Shown piece by piece: positions 1-4,046 of a DNA stretch of 6,098 nucleotides. How positions within the stretch are numbered: position 1 is the stretch's first letter; the number at the start of each line of letters is the position of its first letter. The stretch comes from Deltaproteobacteria bacterium. GTDB taxonomy: Bacteria > Desulfobacterota > GWC2-55-46 > JADFVP01. The translations under genes and the position numbers were made by a program. The notes below the pieces were generated by a model. That model was not told the DNA's origin, made no database searches, and worked only from the letters and a program-made list of their open reading frames with translations. The stretch spans positions 1 through 6,098 of the forward strand of contig JAJRYL010000177.1 in NCBI GenBank assembly GCA_024275855.1, in the 5' to 3' direction.

Positions 1-194
1 GTTACCAACCCCGTAAACGCGGCAAACGCGCGCGCCTTTATTAACCCGTTTCCGCCAAACGTACCGCCAGTTTCGGGCGGCATGTTGAAACCGGGAAAAG
101 CGTCAGGGAAAAGAAGCTCCAATTCAAGCCCTTTTAAAAAACCGCATATCTCACGCCGCTTGCCCTTGTTGGCGGTAGCGATAACTATCTTCAT
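1..194 (-). CDS. rdgB: RdgB/HAM1-type XTP/dITP pyrophosphatase, N-terminal part (runs off the left edge)
   Basis: About 64 N-terminal residues are visible. The family hydrolyses XTP, ITP and dITP to monophosphate and pyrophosphate in the cytoplasm, keeping deaminated purines out of nucleic acids. The protein opens MKIVIATANKGKRREI, the family's N-terminal strand plus the (S/T)xNxxK triphosphate-binding loop. PETGGTF then matches the segment holding the conserved metal-binding Glu, and LIKARAFAAFTG the helix with the conserved Lys. The ATG at 194 is well supported: GGAG (200-203) lies 5 nt upstream and the family signature starts at once. The gene follows rph on the same strand, the common order, but after an unusually long 287-bp gap. 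Odd: the usual ENA before the Lys helix reads GNG here, so a normally conserved Glu and Ala are both Gly. The identification is firm; the full length is unknown. Confidence 0.93.
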   Translation of the reverse strand, partial: MKIVIATANKGKRREICGFLKGLELELLFPDAFPGFNMPPETGGTFGGNGLIKARAFAAFTGLV

Positions 195-224
195 GCCGTC
201 TCCGTTTAAACAATAAGTTGTTAC

Positions 225-250
225 AAAAAAGTTACGCCCCGCACGGGGCG
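225..250 (-). terminator. Possible rho-independent terminator or attenuator between rph and rdgB
   Basis: Read on the minus strand, a GC-only 6-bp stem (CGCCCC / GGGGCG, 235-250) closes a GTGC loop. It is followed after TAAC by six T residues (225-230). It lies downstream of rph and only about 30 nt before the rdgB start, so it would end or attenuate the amidase-rph transcript. The 4-nt gap between stem and T run is longer than ideal, and I see no clear promoter between it and rdgB, so partial read-through is as likely as full termination. Confidence 0.45.
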
Positions 251-263
251 GGGCGCAGTGCAA

Positions 264-286
264 CGTATATCCGGTACGTAAAAGCC
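264..286. repeat. Short dispersed motif, copy 1 (second copy at 3762-3783)
   Basis: A motif of about 22 bases starting CGTATATC and ending TAAAAGCC recurs at 3762-3783 with two substitutions and one single-base gap. It sits immediately before a half repeat here and after a small palindrome in the other copy. On its own it is short, but its recurrence next to other shared modules suggests it belongs to the same repeat mosaic. Confidence 0.5.
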
Positions 287-290
287 GCTT

Positions 291-325
291 GTCATTGCGA
301 GGAGCCGAAGGCGACAAAGCAATCT
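291..325 (+). repeat. Half copy of the MITE-like palindromic repeat (left arm only)
   Basis: The segment beginning GTCATTGCGAGGAGC and ending GCAATCT matches the left arm of the 88-bp elements at 3153-3240 and 3588-3675 (GTCTTTGCGAGGAGC to GCAATCC), with several substitutions and similar spacing. The right arm is absent: a run of T follows, then a different hairpin. Repeats of this form are common between genes of many environmental bacteria, from general knowledge. It lies in the gap separating rph from rdgB. Confidence 0.75.
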
Positions 326-335
326 GTTTTTTTGA

Positions 336-360
336 GATGCTGAATCAAGTTCAGCATGAC
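336..360 (-). repeat. Small palindromic repeat, TGCTGAA hairpin, copy 1
   Basis: An 8-bp perfect inverted repeat, ATGCTGAA / TTCAGCAT (337-344 and 350-357), surrounds a TCAAG loop and ends with TGAC. The identical 25-base unit occurs at 3307-3331. In reverse complement it aligns with the CCCTGAA hairpins at 3085, 3248 and 3683, so it is a sequence variant of that family in the opposite orientation. Confidence 0.8.
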
Positions 361-390
361 ACTGCCTGAGACAGGTGCGTTCCGCACGGG
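361..390. repeat. Two joined small palindromes after the TGCTGAA hairpin
   Basis: CTGCCTGAGACAG (362-374) is a slightly imperfect copy of the TGCC-TGA-GGCA palindromes at 3468-3480 and 3747-3759. Next to it, GGTGCGTTCCGCACGGG (374-390) contains a GTGCG/CGCAC stem with a TTC loop and recurs at 3343-3360 and, in part, at 2990-3003. The order hairpin, TGCCTGAG palindrome is also seen at 3439-3480, so the modules travel as neighbours. Confidence 0.6.
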
Positions 391-481
391 TCGCGACGCG
401 CTGACGGCGTATATTTTAAACCTGCCACACTTAGCGTTTGGTGCGGGTGCGCCGTTAATCGCAGAGGTGCCTGATGCTGCC

Positions 482-1231
482 CTACGCAGTAGCAAGCACG
501 CGTTTTTGCAGTTCTATAAGCTCTTTTATGCCGCTTTCGCCGAGCGAGATAATGGAATTGAGCTGCTCTTTTGAAAAGGGCTCGGACTCTGCCGTTCCCT
601 GCACCTCTACAAACTTGCCGGAACCGGTCATTATTATATTCATATCAACCTCAGCGGCGCTGTCTTCCTTATAGTCGAGGTCGAGCACCGCCACACCGTC
701 CACCACCCCGACCGAAACACCGGCAACGGAGTCGAGCACCGGAATTTTATCGAGCTTACCCTGCTCTTTCAGGGCCGCGAGCGTATCCATTACGGCAACA
801 TACGCCCCTGTTACAGACGCCGTTCTGGTACCGCCGTCGGCCTGTATAACGTCGCAGTCAACGGTTATGGTGCGCTCGCCAAGCGCCTCAAGGTCGAAAA
901 CCGCCCTTAGCGAGCGGCCTATCAAGCGTTGTATCTCCTGCGTTCTGCCCTTTACCTTGCCTGCGGTCGATTCGCGCCTTATCCTCTGCGGGCTGCACCG
1001 TGGCAGCATACCGTACTCGGCGGTTATCCACCCCCTGCCCTTCCCGCGCATAAAAGAGGGCACGCTCTCCTCTGCCGTAGCTGTACAGATAACAGACGTA
1101 GAGCCGAACTTTACCAGCACAGAGCCCTCTGCGAACTCAAGGTACCTTCTTTTTATCTCAACCGGCCTCATTTCGTCAACCGTCCTGCCGTCCGCCCTTG
1201 CTCCTGCCATTCTACCTTTGTGCTCGCTCAT
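482..1231 (-). CDS. rph: Ribonuclease PH
   Basis: RNase PH is a cytoplasmic phosphate-dependent 3'-5' exoribonuclease that trims tRNA and other RNA 3' ends as a ring hexamer. The 249-residue product carries the family blocks in order: RPVEIKRRY (22-30), EGSVLVKFG (35-43), [12 protein letters not shown] (67-78), [16 protein letters not shown] (95-110), [15 protein letters not shown] (125-139), the acidic active-site segment [16 protein letters not shown] (183-198) and EVQGTAE (209-215). Nothing essential seems missing. Two starts are possible. The ATG at 1231 overlaps the amidase by 20 bp, with GAGGG about 9 nt upstream. The ATG at 1210 (residue 8) lies one base after the amidase stop, with AAAGG 5 nt upstream, and gives an N-terminus closer to the usual family length. 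Either arrangement implies translational coupling to the amidase. Confidence 0.97.
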   Translation of the reverse strand: MSEHKGRMAGARADGRTVDEMRPVEIKRRYLEFAEGSVLVKFGSTSVICTATAEESVPSFMRGKGRGWITAEYGMLPRCSPQRIRRESTAGKVKGRTQEIQRLIGRSLRAVFDLEALGERTITVDCDVIQADGGTRTASVTGAYVAVMDTLAALKEQGKLDKIPVLDSVAGVSVGVVDGVAVLDLDYKEDSAAEVDMNIIMTGSGKFVEVQGTAESEPFSKEQLNSIISLGESGIKELIELQKRVLATA

Positions 1232-2039
1232 ACTTGGAAACCCTCGAAGCTCTTTTGTTTACCATACCGGCAAACTCTGTTATGCCGCCCGCAATCGAGT
1301 CGGCTATCTTTTTATGTACCCGTGATTTTTCAAGCCACCTTGCCTCTACCCTGTTGGAGATAAAACCCACCTCTACCAGAATAGCCGGCATAGCGGCGCC
1401 TTCGAGTACGGTAAACGGCGCCTGCTTTACGCCCCTGTCCCCTCTTTTCGTGCCTTTCACCATGCTTAACTGAACCGCTTCCGCAAGCGCCGAACTTTCA
1501 TGGTGGGCAACGGACTGGGCCATGTCGTGCAGTATATTCTTAAGGTCGTTTATAACAACATCCGGGGTATCGTCGGAAGGGGTTATTACCCTGTTTTCGG
1601 TCTCGGCCAAACGGAGCGCTTCGGCGTCGGTCGGTTCGTAACTTAGAAAGAAGGTCTCTACACCCGAAGGTCTTGAACTGCGCGCGGCGTTTACGTGTAT
1701 AGAGATAAAGATATCGGCATGAGCGCGGTTGGCGAACTCTATGCGCTCTTCGAGCGGCACAAAGGTATCGTCATCCCTTGTAAGCAGCACCTTAATACCG
1801 AGTTTTTTCACCAGGGCTTCTTTCAGGTCTGCGGCAACGCCAAGAGCGATATCCTTTTCGGCCAGCCCGTTGCGACCGGTCGCGCCTTTATCCTCCCCGC
1901 CGTGGCCGGGGTCTATAACGATAACGTCAACCGGGTCTATACCTTGCGGGGTCAGTTCCACCAGGAAGGCGTAGGAGCTTACCGTTAAGAGCAGCACGAT
2001 AAGTACCGGAGCCGTGATTTTCAGAATAAACTTAATCAT
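1212..2039 (-). CDS. Secreted N-acetylmuramoyl-L-alanine amidase (Amidase_3 family)
   Basis: This zinc amidase cleaves the bond between N-acetylmuramic acid and the L-alanine of the peptide stem, outside the cytoplasmic membrane. From the ATG at 2039 (275 aa) it has a basic start, a hydrophobic stretch (about residues 8-22) and SSYA, a plausible signal peptidase site near 24. The catalytic domain follows: IDPGHGG (zinc His46), GLAEKDIAL (zinc Glu61), LLTRDDD, SIHVNA (zinc His115) and LVEVGFISN (catalytic Glu223). There is no AMIN or cell-wall-binding domain, so it is a minimal enzyme. An in-frame TTG at 2054 would add five residues but has no visible ribosome site; the ATG has only a weak AAAGAAA. 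It is the first gene of a minus-strand operon, overlapping or abutting rph, with a promoter at 2103-2131. Confidence 0.94.
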   Translation of the reverse strand: MIKFILKITAPVLIVLLLTVSSYAFLVELTPQGIDPVDVIVIDPGHGGEDKGATGRNGLAEKDIALGVAADLKEALVKKLGIKVLLTRDDDTFVPLEERIEFANRAHADIFISIHVNAARSSRPSGVETFFLSYEPTDAEALRLAETENRVITPSDDTPDVVINDLKNILHDMAQSVAHHESSALAEAVQLSMVKGTKRGDRGVKQAPFTVLEGAAMPAILVEVGFISNRVEARWLEKSRVHKKIADSIAGGITEFAGMVNKRASRVSKYERAQR

Positions 2040-2102
2040 ATATTTCTTTATCAAGGGGTCGTATAAAGATTTTTTTTACTGCCGCGTCTTGAAAACCGCT
2101 TT

Positions 2103-2131
2103 AATATAATAGGTCTTTCGGGTATTGTAAA
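2103..2131 (-). promoter_or_regulatory. Sigma70-type promoter of the amidase-rph operon
   Basis: On the minus strand TTTACA (2126-2131, 5 of 6 to TTGACA) and TATATT (2103-2108, 5 of 6 to TATAAT) are exactly 17 bp apart. Transcription would begin near 2096, leaving about 55 nt of untranslated leader before the amidase ATG at 2039. No operator-like palindrome is obvious around it. This is a match by eye in an AT-rich stretch. Confidence 0.55.
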
Positions 2132-2280
2132 TCTAACGGGGCGGGATGTCAACCGGGAGCGCGCCTGCGAGTATATTTAAAAAGTATTTCGCATAAAGGA
2201 AAAAAGCGGTAACATAAGGTCAACCGGCGCAAAGATATACGAACAAAAGAGAGAACGGAACAAAAACGGGATACGAGATT
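2132..2280. other. Upstream region of the divergent membrane-protein gene
   Basis: This AT-rich, partly purine-rich segment must hold the promoter for the plus-strand gene at 2281. TATATT at 2172-2177 is a possible -10 box, but I find no good -35 at the right distance, so I do not call a promoter. No reading frame, repeat copy or strong hairpin is visible. GGGA at 2268-2271, nine bases before the ATG, is the likely ribosome-binding site. Confidence 0.4.
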
Positions 2281-2985
2281 ATGAAAGGCAACAGTAAAAA
2301 ACCGGGTAAAAAAAAGCGTAGAGACTGGTCCTCCATCTCTATAGCAGCAATACTGTCGTGGCTGATGAAGCTCGCTATGGTGGGTCTGATTCCGGTTGAG
2401 ATATACAGGGGCGGTTACCTCTTCACCTTCGCTATCATACTCGCTTTAGGGGTTTCGCTGATACCGAGCATAGTACAGCGCAGCTACCGCGTAACGCTGC
2501 CCTTTGAACTCGACCTGCTCGTAACCCTTATGATATTTCTGCACACCTTTATGGGCGAAGGGCTCGGCTTCTACTCAAAGTACTGGGTATTTGACAACGT
2601 GCTGCACCTGTTCGGCTCCGGGGTATCGGCGCTTTTAGCCTTCATCATCACCTTTTCGCTCCACTATACGGGCAAGCTGCGCCTTACGTACCCGCTGATA
2701 GGGCTCTTTACCGTTACCTTCTCAATGGCGCTCGGCGGCATGTGGGAGATACTCGAATTTTCAGTAGATACGTTATTTAACAAGACCACTCAGCACGGCC
2801 TTACCGACACGATGAGCGACCTTATCTACGACCTGCTCGGCGGCTGTATAGCTGCGGCCTTTGGAATGCTTTATGTAAAGTACTCTAAACCGGAGACCAA
2901 AAGGCGGATGGCACGCCCCATAGGCGAGGTATTCGGCGTTGCCGACAAGGTAGAGAACCTGAGGAAAAAGATAACCGACCGCTAA
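2281..2985 (+). CDS. Multi-helix inner-membrane protein resembling the DUF2238/YjdF-like family
   Basis: The 234-residue product has a very basic N-terminus (residues 1-14, eight Lys or Arg) and about six hydrophobic segments: roughly 18-38, 44-64, 76-92, 105-128, 136-155 and 183-198. A basic cytoplasmic tail follows. Polar residues sit within or beside helices: His88, the DNVLHLFGS block (Asp105, His109), MWEILEFSVD (Glu156, Glu159, Asp163) and LTDTMSDLIYDLLGG (Asp176, Asp180, Asp184). The WEI-EF-D, DT-DL-D spacing is what I recall from DUF2238-type membrane proteins, whose function is unknown; the match is from memory. The acidic and His pattern could suit metal or proton handling, but that is speculation. 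The gene stands alone: divergent from the amidase operon and followed by a repeat-rich block. The ATG has GGGA nine bases upstream. Confidence 0.85.
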   Translation: MKGNSKKPGKKKRRDWSSISIAAILSWLMKLAMVGLIPVEIYRGGYLFTFAIILALGVSLIPSIVQRSYRVTLPFELDLLVTLMIFLHTFMGEGLGFYSKYWVFDNVLHLFGSGVSALLAFIITFSLHYTGKLRLTYPLIGLFTVTFSMALGGMWEILEFSVDTLFNKTTQHGLTDTMSDLIYDLLGGCIAAAFGMLYVKYSKPETKRRMARPIGEVFGVADKVENLRKKITDR

Positions 2986-3019
2986 GGTCGCGTTCCGCAC
3001 GGGTGCGACCCGCACGGGG
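2986..3019. repeat. GC-rich palindromic cluster just after the membrane-protein stop codon
   Basis: GGTCGC (2986-2991) pairs with GCGACC (3005-3010), and GTGCG (3003-3007) can alternatively pair with CGCAC (3011-3015). The segment includes the GCGTTCCGCACGGG module also found at 374-390 and 3343-3360. It starts directly after the TAA of the upstream gene. No T run follows, so it is at best a weak terminator, but it could protect the mRNA 3' end. Confidence 0.5.
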
Positions 3020-3047
3020 AAAATTATCTGTGAATACTGATGTATAG

Positions 3048-3073
3048 GTTGGGTTAGCGAAGCGTAATACGAC
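3048..3073 (+). repeat. GGGTTAGCG hairpin repeat, decayed copy
   Basis: GTTGGGTTAGCGAAGCG followed by TAATACGAC corresponds to the better hairpin at 3862-3887. Stem pairing here is damaged by mismatches in the right arm. Both copies share a short tail, GACA then AGACGTT, directly downstream. GGGTTAGCG-type palindromes are widespread in unrelated bacterial genomes, from general knowledge. Confidence 0.65.
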
Positions 3074-3084
3074 AAAGAGACGTT

Positions 3085-3146
3085 GTCACCCTGAACTCGA
3101 TTCAGGGTCTCGGCAGTCTCTTTGGTGGGCAATGCCCACCCTGCAA
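3085..3146 (+). repeat. 62-bp unit: CCCTGAA hairpin plus GGTGGGC palindrome, copy 1
   Basis: By eye this unit is identical to 3683-3744. It joins a hairpin with arms ACCCTGAA and TTCAGGGT around a CTCGA loop to a CGGCAGTCTCTT spacer and the perfect palindrome GGTGGGC-AAT-GCCCACC (3124-3140). Its second half overlaps the start of the 159-bp repeat, so two repeat units are chained through a shared module. Confidence 0.85.
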
Positions 3147-3276
3147 CTGGCTGTCTTTGCGAGGAGCGTTAGCGACGAAGCAATCCGGTTTTACTGATAA
3201 AGGCGTAAAGGCAAGATTGCCGCGCTTTGCTCGCAAAGACCATAACTGTCACCCTGAACTCGATTCAGGGTCTCGG
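3118..3276 (+). repeat. 159-bp repeat, copy 1
   Basis: This segment aligns without gaps to 3553-3711, 435 bases downstream, with three visible substitutions (two in the GGTGGGC palindrome's right arm, one in the middle of the MITE-like part). In order it holds the GGTGGGC-AAT-GCCCACC palindrome, an 88-bp long-hairpin element (3153-3240) and a CCCTGAA hairpin (3248-3276). The near identity implies recent duplication or selection on sequence. Confidence 0.92.
3153..3240 (+). repeat. 88-bp MITE-like element with 11-bp terminal inverted repeats, copy 1
   Basis: The ends GTCTTTGCGAG (3153-3163) and CTCGCAAAGAC (3230-3240) are perfect inverted repeats. Inside them GCAATC (3180-3185) pairs with GATTGC (3215-3220), so the element can fold into one long imperfect hairpin. 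It encodes nothing. No direct target duplication is evident at the ends. The form fits a non-autonomous miniature element or a long REP-like sequence; no transposase is in the window. Confidence 0.8.
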
Positions 3277-3306
3277 TTTTAACTATATATTATTTGTATA
3301 TACTTA

Positions 3307-3331
3307 GATGCTGAATCAAGTTCAGCATGAC
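3307..3331 (-). repeat. TGCTGAA hairpin repeat, copy 2
   Basis: Identical over 25 bases to 336-360, nearly 3 kb away on the other side of three genes. Arms ATGCTGAA and TTCAGCAT flank a TCAAG loop, followed by GAC. It is a variant, in the opposite orientation, of the CCCTGAA hairpin found three times in this block. Confidence 0.85.
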
Positions 3332-3342
3332 AGGGATGCTAA

Positions 3343-3362
3343 GGGTGCGTTCCGCACGGGGA
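3343..3362. repeat. GTGCGTTCCGCAC palindrome, copy
   Basis: GGGTGCGTTCCGCACGGG contains the GTGCG/CGCAC stem with a TTC loop and matches 374-390. In both places it follows a TGCTGAA hairpin within about 20 bases, so the two modules are linked as a pair. Confidence 0.65.
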
Positions 3363-3438
3363 AATAGCATGCGATGAATATGATACTGCACGGTAGATTA
3401 GCAAACTATCGGATGCCACCCGCCGCAGGGGTGCAGGT

Positions 3439-3480
3439 GTCACCCTGAACTCGAGTTCTGCATGACAATGCCTGAGGCAT
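3439..3480. repeat. Chimeric hairpin (CCCTGAA left arm, TGCTGAA-type right arm) plus TGCCTGAGGCA palindrome
   Basis: The unit opens GTCACCCTGAACTCGA like the CCCTGAA hairpins but ends GTTCTGCATGAC like the oppositely oriented TGCTGAA hairpins. The junction creates the perfect palindrome GAACTCGAGTTC (3448-3459), while the outer arms no longer pair well apart from the terminal GTCA/TGAC. It is followed by ATGCC-TGA-GGCAT (3468-3480). It looks like a recombinant of two module variants. Confidence 0.7.
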
Positions 3481-3552
3481 GGCAAGATTTATAAGTTGCT
3501 ACCTTACTGTTTTATACTTCCTATACAAGGCGCACCTCTAAGATTAACCCGG

Positions 3553-3711
3553 CTCTTTGGTGGGCAATACCCATCCTGCAACTGGCTGTCTTTGCGAGGA
3601 GCGTTAGCGACGAAGCAATCCGGTTTTACTGGTAAAGGCGTAAAGGCAAGATTGCCGCGCTTTGCTCGCAAAGACCATAACTGTCACCCTGAACTCGATT
3701 CAGGGTCTCGG
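3553..3711 (+). repeat. 159-bp repeat, copy 2
   Basis: The second copy of 3118-3276, with the same internal order. Its GGTGGGC palindrome (3559-3575) is damaged by two substitutions (right arm ACCCATC in place of GCCCACC). Downstream it continues into the 62-bp unit (3683-3744), whereas copy 1 is instead preceded by that unit. Confidence 0.92.
3588..3675 (+). repeat. 88-bp MITE-like element, copy 2
   Basis: Same element as 3153-3240, with 11-bp perfect terminal inverted repeats GTCTTTGCGAG / CTCGCAAAGAC and a single internal substitution. It is part of the larger 159-bp repeat, so it was probably copied with its neighbours rather than inserted independently. Confidence 0.8.
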
Positions 3712-3744
3712 CAGTCTCTTTGGTGGGCAATGCCCACCCTGCAA
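3683..3744 (+). repeat. 62-bp unit: CCCTGAA hairpin plus GGTGGGC palindrome, copy 2
   Basis: Identical by eye to 3085-3146. It holds hairpin arms ACCCTGAA / TTCAGGGT and the intact palindrome GGTGGGC-AAT-GCCCACC at 3722-3738. A CTGCC-TGA-GGCAG palindrome (3747-3759) and the short motif at 3762-3783 follow. Confidence 0.85.
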
Positions 3745-3746
3745 GA

Positions 3747-3783
3747 CTGCCTGAGGCAGAGCGTATATCAGGTACATAAAGCC
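3747..3783. repeat. CTGCC-TGA-GGCAG palindrome plus short dispersed motif, copy 2
   Basis: A perfect 5-bp-arm palindrome (3747-3759) is followed by the motif that starts CGTATATC (3762-3783), also found at 264-286. Both modules therefore occur in the rph-rdgB gap as well, although in a different order there. Confidence 0.55.
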
Positions 3784-3861
3784 ACCCGGTTCTTTTTTCG
3801 CAAGCGCTTACTAAAAGCTCGGCGCTCTCGCAAAAATTGCCCACCGCAGGTGAGTGCGCAG

Positions 3862-3887
3862 GTCGGGTTAGCGAAACGTAACCCGAC
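3862..3887 (+). repeat. GGGTTAGCG hairpin repeat, intact copy
   Basis: Perfect 9-bp arms GTCGGGTTA (3862-3870) and TAACCCGAC (3879-3887) flank the loop GCGAAACG. It is the intact relative of 3048-3073 and shares the following GACA...AGACGTT tail with it. Confidence 0.75.
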
Positions 3888-3947
3888 AGAATAGACGTTA
3901 CCGCCTTGCGACACATAACAAAGAGCGTACCTGTTGCCTTAAACGTT

Positions 3948-3980
3948 AAGAGCCGCAAGCCTGTAAGGCTTGCGGCTCTT
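3948..3980. terminator. Perfect 14-bp hairpin, probable terminator for the minus-strand membrane synthase gene
   Basis: Arms AAGAGCCGCAAGCC (3948-3961) and GGCTTGCGGCTCTT (3967-3980) pair perfectly around a TGTAA loop. It lies about 65 bases past the stop of the minus-strand gene ending at 4047 and is the strongest hairpin on that side. The tract after it is not a clean T run on either strand, so efficiency is uncertain and it may act in both directions. A weaker AT-rich hairpin (4013-4037) lies between it and the gene. Unlike the neighbouring modules, it has no second copy in the window. Confidence 0.6.
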
Positions 3981-4046
3981 CTAAACTCTTCTATATCTCA
4001 TAACAGCAGCCATTTTAAGACCGGCTTCGCTTTAAAAGCACCGTAG

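Larger units (their letters stand above)
2986..4046. other. Gene-free mosaic of palindromic repeats between convergent genes
   Basis: About 1.06 kb between two convergent genes contains no credible coding region: the open frames here cross repeat copies, lack family motifs and lack good ribosome sites. Instead it is tiled by at least seven types of short palindromic module, most in two or more copies, plus one 159-bp duplication. Between modules are short AT-rich spacers (for example about 3278-3306 and 3363-3400). The architecture resembles the mosaic intergenic elements known from enterobacteria in principle, but the modules are different. Whether transposition, recombination or slippage built it cannot be seen from one window. 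Confidence 0.85.

Noticed and set aside
292..495. Minus-strand open frame of 67 codons in the rph-rdgB gap
   Set aside because: It reads through the half repeat and the TGCTGAA hairpin and overlaps the rph 3' end; its peptide is the translation of repeats, with no good ribosome site.
571..1473. Several plus-strand frames opposite rph and the amidase
   Set aside because: They are antisense shadows of strongly conserved genes, with Pro/Arg-rich composition typical of such frames.
2105..2110. Plus-strand TATAAT as promoter of the membrane-protein gene
   Set aside because: No -35 box lies at the right distance (TTGAAA at 2089-2094 is only 10 bp away), and the same bases form part of the better minus-strand promoter.
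2773..3132. Minus-strand open frame of 119 codons
   Set aside because: It overlaps the 3' end of the membrane-protein gene on the opposite strand and crosses palindromic modules; the peptide is a translated CCCTGAA repeat.
3085..3744. Repeats as a CRISPR array
   Set aside because: The copies are not evenly spaced, several repeat types alternate, intervals are not unique spacers of constant length, and no cas gene is present.
3496..3958. Open frames on both strands across 3496-3894 (+) and 3626-3958 (-)
   Set aside because: Both pass through the 159-bp repeat and the hairpins, have no recognisable domain, and would be two mutually overlapping genes made of repeats.
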